A stretch of 64,000 nucleotides of DNA from Mycobacterium sp. (GCA_011620645.1 WOYS01000023.1:39195-103194); one strand, 5' to 3'; positions 21,359-31,415 are shown, counted from the stretch's first letter. Numbers and translations: made by a program. The notes: a model not told the origin generated them from the letters alone.

Positions 21359-22756
21359 CTAGGATCGGCCGCCATTGTTGTCGATGGACTTGAGCTCCCG
21401 CAATGCCGTGCCGATGTTCTCGGCGGTGGTCAGCCGCAGACCGGCGGGCACTTCCTTGACGCCGGGCGGCACGATCGCTTCGGTGAAGCCCAACCGGGCC
21501 GCCTCGGCGAGCCTGCGGTCCATGCCGTTGACCCGGCGCAGGTCCCCGGCCAGGCCCACCTCGCCGATGGCGATCGCCGTTGCCGACAGCGGCAGATCGG
21601 TATGGGCCGATGCGATGGCCATGGCCACCGCCAGGTCTGCGGACGGGTCGGTCAATCGCATCCCGCCGACAGTGGACAGATAGATGTCGTGCTGGCCGAG
21701 TTTCAGGCCGGTCCGCTTCTCCAGCACCGCGGTGATCATCGCGGCCCGGGCGGAGTCGATACCGCTGACGGCGCGCCGCGGGGTGCCCTGCGCCGCGTTG
21801 CCGATCAGCGCCTGCACCTCGCCGAGCAGCGGTCGCTTGCCGTCCATCGTCACCGTCACCGCGGTGCCCGGCACCGGGGCCGGGCGCTGATCCCGGAACA
21901 GCCCCGACGGGTCGGCAACGCACTCGATCCCGTTGTCGTGCAACAGGAAACAGCCCACCTCATCGGCCGCGCCGAAGCGGTTCTTCACGCCGCGCACCAT
22001 CCGCAGCGCCGAGGCACGGTCACCCTCGAAGTGCAGGACGACATCGACCAGATGCTCCAGCGAACGCGGCCCCGCGATGGCGCCGTCCTTGGTGACATGG
22101 CCGACCAGCAACAGCGCGATGCCCTCAGACGCGCGGGCCATCTTGGCGTAGGACGTCAGCGCCGTGGTGACCGCACGAACCTGGGTGACGCCGCCGGTGA
22201 CGCCATCGGACTCGGTGCTGGACATGGTCTGCACCGAGTCGACCACCACCAGGGTGGGCTTGACCTGTTCGATATGGCCGAGTGCGGTCTGCAGATCGGA
22301 TTCGGCGGCCAGGTACATCTCGTTATGCGTACAACCGGTGCGTTCGGCGCGCAGCCGGATCTGCCCGGCGGATTCCTCGCCGGACAGGTACAGTGCGCGG
22401 CGCCCACCGCGCGCCCACCGGTGTGCGACCTCGAGCAGCAGGGTCGACTTGCCGACGCCAGGGTCACCGGCCAGCAGGGTCACCGATCCGGGCACCAGTC
22501 CGCCGCCGAGAACCCGGTCGAGTTCGCTGACGCCGGTGGGGAAGTGTTTGGTGACGCCGGGGTCGATGGAGGTGATCGGCACCGCGGGTGAGGACGGTGC
22601 CACCGCATGCCGGGTCGAGCTGCCGTTCAGTGCGGTGAGGGCGACGACTTCGTTGATGGTGCCCCAAGTGCTGCAGTCCGGGCAGCGCCCGACCCATTTG
22701 GGCATGACATGGTTGCACTCCGAACAGCGGTATTGCGAACGTACTTTCGAAGCCAC
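21359..22756 (-). CDS. radA: DNA repair protein RadA (Sms)
   Basis: RecA-like ATPase/helicase that promotes branch migration in recombination. 465 residues. It has an N-terminal zinc finger (CSEC...CPDC), Walker [10 protein letters not shown], the RadA-specific KNRFG motif (KNRFGAADE) and a C-terminal Lon-protease-like domain. GTG start at 22756. It sits upstream of disA; in other bacteria RadA and DisA interact, so the pairing is functionally sensible. Confidence 0.95.
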   Translation of the reverse strand: MASKVRSQYRCSECNHVMPKWVGRCPDCSTWGTINEVVALTALNGSSTRHAVAPSSPAVPITSIDPGVTKHFPTGVSELDRVLGGGLVPGSVTLLAGDPGVGKSTLLLEVAHRWARGGRRALYLSGEESAGQIRLRAERTGCTHNEMYLAAESDLQTALGHIEQVKPTLVVVDSVQTMSSTESDGVTGGVTQVRAVTTALTSYAKMARASEGIALLLVGHVTKDGAIAGPRSLEHLVDVVLHFEGDRASALRMVRGVKNRFGAADEVGCFLLHDNGIECVADPSGLFRDQRPAPVPGTAVTVTMDGKRPLLGEVQALIGNAAQGTPRRAVSGIDSARAAMITAVLEKRTGLKLGQHDIYLSTVGGMRLTDPSADLAVAMAIASAHTDLPLSATAIAIGEVGLAGDLRRVNGMDRRLAEAARLGFTEAIVPPGVKEVPAGLRLTTAENIGTALRELKSIDNNGGRS

Positions 22757-22795
22757 GCTGTGACGGTAGCCGTCAGGTCTGACAGAACGTCAGAT

Positions 22796-23377
22796 TCAGT
22801 GCCCGCCGGCCTCGCCGTGTCCGCCTGCGCTTTCCCCGACCGGCTTGCCGTCGCGTCGCGCAGCCTCGCCGGCCGAGATCGGCACCGCGAACGTGGTGGC
22901 GCCTGCGCGCTCGAAGGTGAAGGTGAAGTCGTAGGTGAGGCCATTGGAGATCGGTTCGGTTAGCTCGACATCGGCGCGCACCTCATCGGCCCGCTCGACC
23001 GATGCCAGCGCATCGTGGCCGTCGGGGGCGCCGACGTGCAGCACACCGCTGGCCGGGATGGCGCTGTCACCGGTCAAGGTGACGGTGCCGACGTCGGAGG
23101 TGACCGTGATCAGCTTGTCGGGCACGTCCGGGGAATTGTTGGCTGCCGTGAAGATCAGCTCGACCTCGGTGCCGGGCTGCACGTAGTCGCTGGTCTGCGC
23201 CGCGCGCAGGAAGACATTGCGCAGCGCGATGTTGCCGACGGTGTCGACCGTGCCGTTGACGGCAGGTTGCTGGCTGGCGCTCTGGGACACCTGGCCGGCG
23301 CCGCAGCCGGCGAGCGCCAGGCCGGCGACCAGAGCGAAGGCGGCCAGCCGGGGCGCGCGCACATCGAAGCGGTTCAC
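22796..23377 (-). CDS. lpqE: Lipoprotein LpqE
   Basis: 193-residue exported lipoprotein with a signal peptide and lipobox ALAGC (Cys ~25). A single immunoglobulin-like domain follows, then a His/Gly-rich C-terminus (GHGEAGGH) that could bind metal. It resembles DUF461/PCuAC-like proteins, which bind copper, but the canonical H(M)x10Mx21HxM was not found. GTG 23377 has AGGAGG 6 nt upstream. Its promoter region carries a perfect 18-bp tandem duplication. Confidence 0.85.
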   Translation of the reverse strand: MNRFDVRAPRLAAFALVAGLALAGCGAGQVSQSASQQPAVNGTVDTVGNIALRNVFLRAAQTSDYVQPGTEVELIFTAANNSPDVPDKLITVTSDVGTVTLTGDSAIPASGVLHVGAPDGHDALASVERADEVRADVELTEPISNGLTYDFTFTFERAGATTFAVPISAGEAARRDGKPVGESAGGHGEAGGH

Positions 23378-23402
23378 TGAAGCCTCCTGCTCGACCAATG
23401 GA

Positions 23403-23438
23403 TCCGACTATGCACTGTAGTCCGACTATGCACTGTAG
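23403..23438 (-). repeat. 18-bp perfect tandem duplication in the lpqE promoter
   Basis: TCCGACTATGCACTGTAG occurs twice in a row (23403-23420, 23421-23438). On the minus strand each copy contains a -10-like TACAGT and an operator-like dyad GACTA-N7-TAGTC (complete in the first copy, 23406-23422). The duplication therefore doubles promoter and operator elements of lpqE. Confidence 0.8.
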
Positions 23439-23593
23439 TAGGTCACCATTCGCGGCGGTAGCCGAGGGCCGGCGAGCGCCCTCCGGAGCCTTCCGGAAGG
23501 TCCGGACAGCCTGTCGCAGGCGCGATTTGGTTGCACGTATCGGCCACCGTGTCAACCCCTAGTCTTTACCTCTGGTGCCCCTGACCTGCATAG

Positions 23594-24142
<549 letters not shown>

Positions 24143-24144
24143 AT

Positions 24145-24624
24145 GTGACGGATTTGCGCGTCGGGCTGGGTACCGACGTTCATCCCGTCGAGGCCGGGCG
24201 GCCCTGTTGGTTGCTCTGCCTTCTGTTTGCCGAGGCTGACGGCTGCGCTGGTCATTCCGACGGCGATGTCGCCGCGCATGCGTTGTGCGATGCGTTGTTG
24301 AGCGCAGCCGGCCTCGGCGATCTGGGTGCCGTGTTCGGCACCGATCAACCCCGGTGGCGCGGTGTCGGCGGTGCCGACATGCTCCGCCACGTTCACGGCC
24401 TGTTGGCGGTCGAAGGCTTCCGGGTGGGTAATGCCGCCGTGCAGGTGATCGGGAACCGGCCCAAGATCGGACCTCGCCGCGCCGAGGCTCAGGCACTGCT
24501 GTCCGAACTGCTGGGCGCGCCCGTCTCCGTGTCGGCCACCACCACCGACGGACTCGGTTTGACCGGTCGCGGTGAGGGCTTGGCGGCCATTGCGACCGCC
24601 CTTGTGCTCGGTGTTGCAAAGTAA
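24145..24624 (+). CDS. ispF: 2-C-methyl-D-erythritol 2,4-cyclodiphosphate synthase
   Basis: MEP-pathway enzyme cyclising CDP-ME-2-phosphate. 159 residues with metal ligands in GLGTDVHP (Asp, His) and the [20 protein letters not shown] signature, plus [11 protein letters not shown] and the C-terminal [18 protein letters not shown] 24145 lies 2 bp after the carD stop. In other mycobacteria ispD sits between carD and ispF; here it is gone, with no remnant. Confidence 0.95.
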   Translation: MTDLRVGLGTDVHPVEAGRPCWLLCLLFAEADGCAGHSDGDVAAHALCDALLSAAGLGDLGAVFGTDQPRWRGVGGADMLRHVHGLLAVEGFRVGNAAVQVIGNRPKIGPRRAEAQALLSELLGAPVSVSATTTDGLGLTGRGEGLAAIATALVLGVAK

Positions 24625-24639
24625 CGCTGCACAGGCCGG

Positions 24640-24645
24640 TAAGCT
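24640..24645 (+). promoter_or_regulatory. Leaderless-type -10 of cysS
   Basis: TAAGCT ends 8 nt before the cysS GTG, in a context almost identical to the lysS promoter (TAAGCTGGC-NN-GTCGTGACT). Confidence 0.6.
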
Positions 24646-24653
24646 GGCACGTC

Positions 24654-26081
24654 GTGACTGGACTGCGGCTTTACGACACGATGGCGGGAGCCCTTCGTGA
24701 CTTCGTGCCGCTACGCCCCGGCCACGCATCGATCTACCTGTGCGGCGCCACCGTTCAGGGGCTGCCCCATATCGGGCACGTCCGCAGCGGGGTGGCCTTC
24801 GACGTACTGCGGCGGTGGCTGACCGCCAAGGGTTTCGACGTCGCCTTCATCCGCAACGTCACCGATATCGACGACAAGATCCTCACCAAGGCCGCCGACG
24901 CCGGCCGCCCGTGGTGGGAATGGGCCGCGACCTACGAGCGTGCCTTCGCCGCCGCCTACGAGGCGCTGGGCGTCTTGCCGCCGTCGGCAGAGCCGCGCGC
25001 CACCGGACACATCACCCAGATGGTCGAACTCATCGAGCGCCTCATCGGGCGCGGCCATGCCTACGAGGGTGACGGTGACGTGTACTTCGACGTGCTCAGC
25101 CTGCCCGGGTACGGCAAGCTCTCCGGGCACCGCATCGACGATGTGCACCAGGGTGAGGGCGTCGCGACGGGCAAGCGTGACCCGCGGGACTTCACCATGT
25201 GGAAGAGCGCCAAACCGGGCGAGCCATCCTGGCCGACGCCCTGGGGCCGAGGTCGGCCGGGCTGGCACACCGAGTGCGTGGCGATGTGCGAGGAGTATCT
25301 GGGCGCCGAGTTCGACATCCACGCCGGCGGCATGGACCTCGTTTTTCCGCACCACGAGAACGAGATCGCCCAGGCCGTGGCCGCCGGCGACGGCTTCGCC
25401 CGGTACTGGCTGCACAACGGCTGGGTCACCATGGGTGGCGAGAAGATGAGCAAGTCGCTCGGCAATGTCTTATCGATTCCTGCTGTGCTGCAACGGGTCC
25501 GGGCCGCCGAGCTGCGGTACTACCTGGGCAGCGCGCACTACCGGTCGATGCTGGAGTTCTCCGAGAACGCACTGACCGACGCCGCCAGGGCATACACCGG
25601 TATCGAGGATTTCCTGCACCGGGTACGTAACCGGGTGGGTGCGGTGCAGCCCGGGACCTGGACCGACAAGTTCGCCGCGGCACTCGACGACGACCTGTCG
25701 GTGCCGATCGCGCTGGCCGAGGTGCACACGGCCCGGGCCGAGGGCAACCGGGCGCTCGACGCCGGCGACCACGCTGGTGCGATGGGCGCCGCGCAGTCGA
25801 TCCGGGCCATGATGGGTATTCTGGGCTGCGACCCGCTCGATGAGCGCTGGGAGTCCAACGACGAGACATCGGCCGCGCTGGCCGCGGTGGATGTGTTGGT
25901 GCACTGGGCGCTGGCCGGACGCGCAGAGGCGCGCGAGAAGCGGGACTGGGCGGCCGCCGATGCCATCCGGGACCGGCTCAAAGAGGCCGGTATCGAGGTC
26001 ACCGACACTGCAGACGGACCCCAGTGGTCGCTGGTCGAGGGAGATCGCCAGGGCGAGCGAAGCGACGGGAAGAACAACTGA
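24654..26081 (+). CDS. cysS: Cysteinyl-tRNA synthetase
   Basis: Class I aminoacyl-tRNA synthetase, 475 residues. Zinc-site Cys in YLCGATVQ, the HIGH motif as [22 protein letters not shown], and KMSKS ([11 protein letters not shown], about residue 263). The C-terminal DALR-type anticodon domain follows. It is the tRNA synthetase, not the MshC homologue: the DIDDK and GGxDLxFPHHENE elements and length suit CysS. GTG start fixed by the leaderless -10. Confidence 0.95.
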   Translation: MTGLRLYDTMAGALRDFVPLRPGHASIYLCGATVQGLPHIGHVRSGVAFDVLRRWLTAKGFDVAFIRNVTDIDDKILTKAADAGRPWWEWAATYERAFAAAYEALGVLPPSAEPRATGHITQMVELIERLIGRGHAYEGDGDVYFDVLSLPGYGKLSGHRIDDVHQGEGVATGKRDPRDFTMWKSAKPGEPSWPTPWGRGRPGWHTECVAMCEEYLGAEFDIHAGGMDLVFPHHENEIAQAVAAGDGFARYWLHNGWVTMGGEKMSKSLGNVLSIPAVLQRVRAAELRYYLGSAHYRSMLEFSENALTDAARAYTGIEDFLHRVRNRVGAVQPGTWTDKFAAALDDDLSVPIALAEVHTARAEGNRALDAGDHAGAMGAAQSIRAMMGILGCDPLDERWESNDETSAALAAVDVLVHWALAGRAEAREKRDWAAADAIRDRLKEAGIEVTDTADGPQWSLVEGDRQGERSDGKNN

Positions 26082-26083
26082 TC

Positions 26084-27025
26084 ATGGCTGGTAATTCACA
26101 GCGCCGCGGCGCCGTCCGCAAAGAAGGCACCAAGAAGGGCCCGGTGGTGGGCTCCGGTGGCGTCCGCAGGCGCGGCCTGGAAGGCAAGAAGGCGACGCCG
26201 GCGGCCAAGGACCGGCCGCACCATCCGGCTGCCAAGAAGGCTGCAAAGGCGGCGCGCGCAGCGCAGGGCCGTCACAAGAAGACCGATGACGTCGAGGTCG
26301 TGCTCGGCCGCAACCCGGTGGTGGAATGTCTGCGCGCCGGGGTCCCCGCCACCGCGCTGTACGTGATGCTGGGCGTCGACGCCGACGAACGGATCACCGA
26401 ATCCGTAACGCGGGCAGCCGATTCCGGCATCGCTATCCTGGAGGTCCAGAAACACGACCTGGACCGGATGTCGAGCAACGGTATGCACCAGGGCCTCGCG
26501 CTTCAGGTGCCGCCGTACTCCTACACCCATCCCGATGACCTGCTCAAGGCCGCCCAGCGCGATAGCACACCGGCGCTGCTGGTGGCACTGGACAACATCT
26601 CCGACCCCCGCAACCTCGGTGCCATCGTGCGCTCGGTTGCCGCCTTCGGCGGACACGGCGTGGTGATCCCGCAGCGCCGCTCGGCATCGGTGACCGCGGT
26701 GGCATGGCGCACGAGCGCCGGTGCGGCAGCCCGGCTCCCGGTGTCCCGGGCGACGAACCTCACCCGCACCCTGAAGAGCTGGGCCGATGCCGGCCTGCAG
26801 ATCGTCGGCCTGGACGCCGGCGGGGATACCGAACTCGATGAGCTCGATGCCGAGGGACCCATCGTGGTCGTGGTGGGTTCGGAGGGTAAGGGCCTGTCCC
26901 GTCTGGTGCGGGAGAACTGTGATGCCATCGTCTCCATCCCGATGGCCGGACCCACCGAGTCGCTGAACGCCTCGGTGGCCGCCGGTGTGGTGCTGGCCGA
27001 GATCGCCCGTCAGCGCCGGGGCTGA
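26084..27025 (+). CDS. rlmB: 23S rRNA (guanosine-2'-O-)-methyltransferase, RlmB/TrmH family
   Basis: 313 residues with a basic Lys/Arg-rich N-terminal tail (1-65), an L30e-like SpoU_sub_bind domain ([15 protein letters not shown]...), and the C-terminal SPOUT knot. SPOUT motifs are [19 protein letters not shown] (motif 1), [12 protein letters not shown] (motif 2) and [19 protein letters not shown] (motif 3). The basic extension is typical of actinobacterial members. It starts 2 bp after the cysS stop, so co-transcription is likely. Confidence 0.92.
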   Translation: MAGNSQRRGAVRKEGTKKGPVVGSGGVRRRGLEGKKATPAAKDRPHHPAAKKAAKAARAAQGRHKKTDDVEVVLGRNPVVECLRAGVPATALYVMLGVDADERITESVTRAADSGIAILEVQKHDLDRMSSNGMHQGLALQVPPYSYTHPDDLLKAAQRDSTPALLVALDNISDPRNLGAIVRSVAAFGGHGVVIPQRRSASVTAVAWRTSAGAAARLPVSRATNLTRTLKSWADAGLQIVGLDAGGDTELDELDAEGPIVVVVGSEGKGLSRLVRENCDAIVSIPMAGPTESLNASVAAGVVLAEIARQRRG

Positions 27026-27027
27026 CC

Positions 27028-27109
27028 GGACACTTCAAGGAGCGGCGCGACGAGGAGGACGCGTTGTCGGCCGCCCTGTACGCCGGCCTGCCCTACCCGG
27101 AGAACAGTT
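27028..27109 (+). pseudogene. Possible C-terminal gene remnant
   Basis: After rlmB, one frame reads 26 residues ending in GLPYPENS and a stop, with protein-like codon use but no start codon. It looks like the tail of a lost gene; the family was not recognised. Confidence 0.3.
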
Positions 27110-27146
27110 GATGGCCCGTGCCCGGCTGCAATCCTGACCGGCGCCG

Positions 27147-28382
27147 CTACAGCCCGAGAAGTCGGGTTGAGGCCCACAACCCGACCACCGCGGCCACCAG
27201 AACCAACGGCGTGCTCTTCAGGCCGATACTGCTGAACTCACCGAATCCGGCATCCATGTCACGGCGTACAGCGTTGCGCCACAACAAATTCGCCAACGAA
27301 CCGATATAGCTGAAGTTGGGCCCGATGTTCACGCCGATGAGCACGGCCAGCACCGCCGCCGGTCCCACCGGCGTCACCAACGGGAGCAGCACCAGCACCG
27401 CGGGAAGGTTGTTGACGACGTTCGACAGCAGTGCCGCCACTGCGGCGATGCTCAGGAGCGCCGCCAGCCCCTGACCGTCGGGCAGGACGTGGTGCATCGC
27501 CGCCGCGAGGCCGTTATTCATGACGGCCGCTACGACGACACCGAGACACAGCACGAAGGCCAGAAACGGGATGTCGAGCGCGACGACGATCTTGGTGATG
27601 CTGGTCTGATGCAAGGCCAGTGCACGCAGGCCGAGGACGAGCGCACCGGCCAGCGCCGCCCATGCCGGTGAGAGGCCGAGTAGCGAGGTCACCACGAACC
27701 CGGCGAGCGTGAGGCCGACGACCACCAGCGCGAACACCGGCACGTCCCATGGTTCGTCGGGCGCCTCACGTTGCGGTGCGGTCGCCAGGTCCTTCGCGAA
27801 AATCCAACGCAGCAAGATGAACTCGACGAGTATCGCGGCAAGCCAGGGCAGTGTCATCGCCGCGGCGAAATACAGGAACGTCAAACCCGCGGCACCGAAC
27901 GCCAACAGGTTGGTCAGGTTGGAGACCGGTAGCAGCAGCGACGCGCTGTTGGCCAGGTGCGCCGTGGCGTAGGCGTATGGCCGGGCCGAGACGGCCAGCG
28001 TGCGCGCAGTCGTGAGCACCACGGGGGTCAGCAGGACCACGGTCGCGTCCAGGCTGAGGATGGCTGTCACCGCTGCCGCAACTGCGAAAACGGATGCCAG
28101 CAAACGATTCTGGCCACCCGAGGTGGACCGCGCCATCAGCACGCCCGCGGCATGGAATAGTCCGACGTCATCGCAGAGCCGGGCAAGGACGAGCACTGCG
28201 GCCAGGAAACCGACCACCGGCGCCAGATCGGACACTTCGGCGACCGCGTCCTGCCAGGAGACCGAGCCCGCCGCGATCACCGCGGCAGCAGCCGACACCG
28301 CGATCACCGCCTGAAAGCGGGGACGAAACAGCGCGAATCCGAGCACCGCGGCGAGCGCGGCGACCGAAAGGATCAGCTCCAT
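27147..28382 (-). CDS. ArsB/SLC13-type permease (arsenical efflux family)
   Basis: 411-residue integral membrane protein with about 11 hydrophobic segments, of the ArsB/NhaD ion-transporter superfamily. Recognisable are LSLDATVVLLTPVV in the first half and the mirror motif NVVNNLPAVLVLLPLV plus GVNIGPNFSYIGSLANLLW in the second half, typical of ArsB. The M. tuberculosis neighbour at this place is arsB2. No arsR or arsC is nearby, so arsenite export is inferred from family only. ATG 28382 is chosen; a GTG six codons upstream exists. Confidence 0.85.
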   Translation of the reverse strand: MELILSVAALAAVLGFALFRPRFQAVIAVSAAAAVIAAGSVSWQDAVAEVSDLAPVVGFLAAVLVLARLCDDVGLFHAAGVLMARSTSGGQNRLLASVFAVAAAVTAILSLDATVVLLTPVVLTTARTLAVSARPYAYATAHLANSASLLLPVSNLTNLLAFGAAGLTFLYFAAAMTLPWLAAILVEFILLRWIFAKDLATAPQREAPDEPWDVPVFALVVVGLTLAGFVVTSLLGLSPAWAALAGALVLGLRALALHQTSITKIVVALDIPFLAFVLCLGVVVAAVMNNGLAAAMHHVLPDGQGLAALLSIAAVAALLSNVVNNLPAVLVLLPLVTPVGPAAVLAVLIGVNIGPNFSYIGSLANLLWRNAVRRDMDAGFGEFSSIGLKSTPLVLVAAVVGLWASTRLLGL

Positions 28383-28462
28383 GGATCCGTGCGCTGCCAC
28401 AGGGTCGGCAGGTGCAACCCGACACCGTCGGCGATATCGGGCCAGCCGGCTTTCAGGCGCAT
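28373..28462 (-). other. 29-codon upstream ORF overlapping the permease start
   Basis: An ATG (28462) opens a short ORF (MRLKAGWPDIADGV...) whose TGA lies 10 bp inside the permease gene. It could be a leader peptide coupling translation, or a relic. There is no homology I recognise. Confidence 0.25.
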
Positions 28463-28485
28463 GGCCAAAGCCTATGTCCCGGGTG

Positions 28486-28729
28486 CTACCGGGTTCCGTA
28501 CCGGCGGCGGAACTTCTCCACCTGACCGGCGGTGTCGAGATGCCGGTTGGTGCCCGTCCAGAACGAGTGCGAGTCCGCGGTGACGTCGACGACGACCAGC
28601 GGGTAGGTGGCGCCGCGGTATTCGACGCTGCGGTCGCTGGTGATCGTGGAGCGGATCAGGAACGTCTTGCCGGTGCCGGCGTCCTGGAACACCACCGAAT
28701 GGTATTCGGGGTCCGATATCAGGTTTCAT
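28486..28729 (-). pseudogene. rpmE2: 50S ribosomal protein L31 type B, frameshifted
   Basis: Zinc-independent L31 paralogue. The intact part encodes [17 protein letters not shown]...[15 protein letters not shown]...[11 protein letters not shown], typical L31B without zinc cysteines. The ATG at 28729 (MKPDI...) overlaps the upstream stop (ATGA) as a real gene start would. Yet a single extra base, most simply in the G4 run at 28708-28711 on the plus strand, puts the first ~6 codons out of frame with the rest. Either a true frameshift or a homopolymer sequencing error. It belongs to the Zur-controlled group with the next gene. Confidence 0.75.
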
Positions 28730-29916
28730 TCTTCTCCGTTCAGCGAGTTGTCGGTGACCGCGAGGCCGTTCTGCAGGTCCGCGCAGGGATCCTCGTGCCG
28801 GTCCCCGAACGGGTCCGGGTAGCCGGCCCAGTCCTGCGGGCTGTTCATTTCGGCGTCGGTGAGCAGTGCCCGGTTCAGTGCCGCGCTGATGATCTCCGGA
28901 TTCGCACCGCATACCAGCGCGGTCAGTGCGATATGCCGGTCGCCGAACTGCTCGTCCCACTGAGTTGCGGCCATCGCCGTGCGCTCGGGGTCGACGTATG
29001 CGCAGTCGCTGTCCGACATGCCGGCCAGCCAGCGACCGGCGGCACCGACGCCGAGTCCACCGCCCGCGGAGTCGATCCACACCACGGTGTCGGGTTGGCT
29101 CGCCAGCCACGCCCGTCCGTGTACCCGCACCACCCCGTCGAGTACCGCGTCGATCGCGTGGTGCAGGCGCTCGGGATGAAAAGGCCTGCGCGCGTTGAAC
29201 TCCAACAGTTCGACTTCGCCGTCGGGCTGCAGCGGCGGTTGGCCGGCCAGTAGCGAATCGTGCGGGTCGTCCGAGCGGCCCCGGCGGGAGTGGGTATCCA
29301 GGTGTGCAAGTGCGGTGGTGACGTGCTGGAGTCCGACGGTGATCCGGGCCCGGGGTGCCAGCCTGCGCAGCACGGCGAGGGTGACCCGGTCTGCCTCCGT
29401 CAGCACCAGCACATCGGCGAACGCCGCCTGCCCGACCACCACCTGGGCGACGGTGCGGGAGGCGTCGAGTTCGTCGTCACCGAGCGCCTGACTCAGCCAG
29501 ACACTGGTGTCGATACATGTCACGACCGCCTGGATCTCGACATCGCGACCGGCCGGACCGTCGATATAGCCGGGGCCGAGCTGCACCGGCACGTCATTGA
29601 TGGCCACGCAGATCACCTCGGGGTCAAGCCATTCCATCAGCTGCACGACGATGCGGTGCACGTCGGTGCGACGGTGCAGCTGTCGCAGCTGGATCAGCAG
29701 ATCATTGCGGATGGTGCAGTTGATGCATCCGCCGGTGATTTCCAGCGGCCACTGGATGATCACCAGCTTGGTGTCCCGCATGCCGCTGACCCTGCGGACC
29801 ACGACGTGTCCGTCGACCGCGTAGTCGATCACTGCGGTTCCGGGAGTGCGGATCAGTATGTCGACGACGTCTGTTCGCGCACCCTGTCCGGCTACCAGTA
29901 CCACTGGCGTCCGCAT
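28726..29916 (-). CDS. CobW/COG0523-like metal-associated protein (Rv0106 homologue)
   Basis: 396 residues. Related to the G3E GTPase metallochaperones of the COG0523 group induced by zinc limitation. It keeps the metal-site element GGCINCTIRNDLL (about residues 61-73, a CxxC form of the usual CxCC) and the C-terminal CobW domain (FNARRPFHPERLHHAID...). The Walker A is degenerate: VAGQGARTDVVDIL replaces GxxGxGKT, as in M. tuberculosis Rv0106, so GTPase activity is doubtful. A Zur-type box lies 13 bp upstream. The stop overlaps the L31B start. Confidence 0.82.
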   Translation of the reverse strand: MRTPVVLVAGQGARTDVVDILIRTPGTAVIDYAVDGHVVVRRVSGMRDTKLVIIQWPLEITGGCINCTIRNDLLIQLRQLHRRTDVHRIVVQLMEWLDPEVICVAINDVPVQLGPGYIDGPAGRDVEIQAVVTCIDTSVWLSQALGDDELDASRTVAQVVVGQAAFADVLVLTEADRVTLAVLRRLAPRARITVGLQHVTTALAHLDTHSRRGRSDDPHDSLLAGQPPLQPDGEVELLEFNARRPFHPERLHHAIDAVLDGVVRVHGRAWLASQPDTVVWIDSAGGGLGVGAAGRWLAGMSDSDCAYVDPERTAMAATQWDEQFGDRHIALTALVCGANPEIISAALNRALLTDAEMNSPQDWAGYPDPFGDRHEDPCADLQNGLAVTDNSLNGEE

Positions 29917-29928
29917 CTCATCACACCC

Positions 29929-29950
29929 TTATCGGTAACGATTGCCATTA
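29929..29950. promoter_or_regulatory. Zur-type box 1 (CobW-like gene side)
   Basis: On the minus strand it reads TAATGGCAATCGTTACCGAT plus AA. It matches the znuA box at TAATG--AA--GTTA-CG-TA positions. It sits directly upstream of the CobW-like ATG (29916). Confidence 0.6.
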
Positions 29951-29984
29951 AGTCGATTCGTACGTTACCTTGTGCCGGACAGCC

Positions 29985-30005
29985 TGTCGAAAATTGTTTC
30001 CATTA
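29985..30005. promoter_or_regulatory. Zur-type box 2 (rpmB2 side)
   Basis: On the minus strand it reads TAATGGAAACAATTTTCGAC plus A, close to the mycobacterial FurB/Zur form TAATGAAAAT-ATTTTCA. It lies 29 bp before the rpmB2 start and about 55 bp (centre to centre) from box 1. Confidence 0.65.
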
Positions 30006-30033
30006 ACGGTTCGGCATCACGAGAGGAGTCCGG

Positions 30034-30270
30034 ATGTCTGCGCGTTGCCAGGTCACCAGGCGCGCAACGGGTTTCGGTAACCGGGCGTCGCATTCGAATC
30101 GGTGCACCCGTCGTGGCTGGAACCCCAATATCCAGATCAAGACCTACTACCTGCCATCGGAGGGCCGGCGCATCCGGTTGCGGGTCAGCACCAAGGGCAT
30201 CAAGGTCATCGACCGCGATGGCATCGAGGCCGTGGTGGGCAGACTGCGCCGGACGGGGGAGAAGATCTGA
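30034..30270 (+). CDS. rpmB2: 50S ribosomal protein L28, zinc-independent paralogue
   Basis: 78 residues: [19 protein letters not shown]...RRGWNPNIQ, then the C-terminal [10 protein letters not shown]. It lacks the paired CxxC zinc ligands of the primary L28, so it is the C-minus form that replaces it when zinc is scarce. GAGAGGAG precedes the ATG, and a Zur box lies upstream. Its stop overlaps the L33 start. Confidence 0.9.
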   Translation: MSARCQVTRRATGFGNRASHSNRCTRRGWNPNIQIKTYYLPSEGRRIRLRVSTKGIKVIDRDGIEAVVGRLRRTGEKI

Positions 30271-30437
30271 TGGCCAAGAGCAACGACATCCGACCCATCG
30301 TGAAGCTGAAATCGACAGCGGGCACCGGATGCACCTACGTCACCCGCAAGAACCGGCGCAACGATCCGGACCGGTTGGTGCTCAGGAAGTACGACCCGGT
30401 GCTGCGCAGGCACGTCGATTTCAAGGAGGAACGCTGA
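30270..30437 (+). CDS. rpmG2: 50S ribosomal protein L33, zinc-independent paralogue
   Basis: 55 residues ([20 protein letters not shown]...[21 protein letters not shown]). Only one Cys is present, so the zinc-ribbon is absent. The one-base overlap with rpmB2 (TGATG) indicates coupling. It forms an L28-L33-S14 alternative ribosomal cassette of which the last gene is broken. Confidence 0.9.
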   Translation: MAKSNDIRPIVKLKSTAGTGCTYVTRKNRRNDPDRLVLRKYDPVLRRHVDFKEER

Positions 30438-30471
30438 TAGCGAAGAAATCCAAGTAGCGAAGAAATCCAAG
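30438..30471 (+). repeat. 17-bp perfect tandem duplication at the rpsN2 start
   Basis: TAGCGAAGAAATCCAAG occurs twice (30438-30454, 30455-30471). Because 17 is not a multiple of 3, it disrupts the reading frame. Confidence 0.9.
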
Positions 30472-30573
30472 ATCGTCGCCAACGAGCGTCGTCGGGAGAC
30501 GGTGGCGCGCTACGCAGAACGCCGAGCCGCGCCGGAGGAGATCCGGCGCCCGAAGATCAAGAAGCTCGCGTGA
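30438..30573 (+). pseudogene. rpsN2: 30S ribosomal protein S14 zinc-independent paralogue, decayed
   Basis: The frame ending at 30573 encodes AKKSKIVANERRRETVARYAERR, the N-terminus of S14-2, then AAPEEIRRPKIKKLA and a stop. About 60 C-terminal residues, including the RNA-binding core, are missing. The expected ATG is ATA (30437-30439), and a 17-bp tandem duplication shifts the frame and adds a TAG. No usable start remains, so this is a pseudogene. Confidence 0.75.
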
Positions 30574-30586
30574 ACTAGAGAATCCG

Positions 30587-31354
30587 TCACCAGCCGAACG
30601 GTGCCAGCGTGACGCCGTGCGCTTCCAGTCGCGTGCGGATCGCGGCCGCGATCCGCACGGCGCCGGGTGAATCACCGTGCACGCCAATCGATTCGACACC
30701 GATCGGGATGGTGGAGCCATCTTCGGCGGTGACCCGGCCATCGGTGATCATCGTCAACACCCGCTCGGCGATCTGTTCTGCATCGTGCAGCACCGCACGC
30801 GGTTCGCGACGGGACAGGAGCTGTCCGTCGGGTCGGTAGGCGCGGTCGGCGAACGCCTCGGCGACGGTGCGTAGCCCGAGATCTCTTGCCGCGTCGAAGA
30901 AGACCGATCCGGTAAGGCCGAGGACGGCCAGATCCGGGTTCGCCGCGTGCACGGCGGCCGCGACGGCGCGGGCCTGGACCTCATGCGTGACGATCGAGTT
31001 GTAGAGCGCACCATGTGGTTTGACATAGGACACCGAGCTACCCGCGGCGGAGGCCAGTGCGGACAGCGCGCCGATCTGATAGATGATCTCGGCGGTCAAT
31101 TCCCCGGGCTCGACGTCGATGAAACGTCTACCGAACCCGGCCAGGTCCCGATAACTCACCTGCGCGCCGATGCGCACCCCGCGCTCGGCGGCCGCCCGGC
31201 AGACGCGGAGCAGGCCCGCCGGATCTCCGGCATGGAATCCGCAGGCGACATTCGCCGAGGTGACGATGTCGAGCATCGCGTCGTCATCGCCGAGCGTCCA
31301 TACCCCGAACCCCTCGCCGAGGTCGGCGTTGAGGTCGACAGTTGCCGCGGTCAC
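30587..31354 (-). CDS. pxpA: 5-oxoprolinase subunit A (LamB/YcsF family)
   Basis: 255 residues with the family N-terminus VDLNADLGEGFG, SANVACGFHAGDP, the YVKPHGALYN motif and the C-terminal IGVHGDSPGAV. PxpA works with PxpB and PxpC to hydrolyse 5-oxoproline; neither partner gene is next to it, so an unlinked pxpBC or another amidase role must be assumed. GTG start at 31354, 37 bp from the znuA Zur box, divergently arranged. Confidence 0.9.
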   Translation of the reverse strand: MTAATVDLNADLGEGFGVWTLGDDDAMLDIVTSANVACGFHAGDPAGLLRVCRAAAERGVRIGAQVSYRDLAGFGRRFIDVEPGELTAEIIYQIGALSALASAAGSSVSYVKPHGALYNSIVTHEVQARAVAAAVHAANPDLAVLGLTGSVFFDAARDLGLRTVAEAFADRAYRPDGQLLSRREPRAVLHDAEQIAERVLTMITDGRVTAEDGSTIPIGVESIGVHGDSPGAVRIAAAIRTRLEAHGVTLAPFGW

Positions 31355-31390
31355 GGCGTTCAGCGTAGTGCCCTCCGATGCGGCGTTCCC

Positions 31391-31415
31391 TAATGCAAAC
31401 GGTTATCGTTATCGA
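31391..31415. promoter_or_regulatory. Zur-type box in the znuA promoter
   Basis: The 25-bp AT-rich box spans TAATGCAAACGGTTATCGTT (31391-31410) and ends ATCGA. It shares TAATG and the GTTA-CG core with boxes 29929-29950 and 29985-30005. It overlaps a possible -10 (TATCGT, 31404-31409), so repressor binding would block RNA polymerase. Confidence 0.68.
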
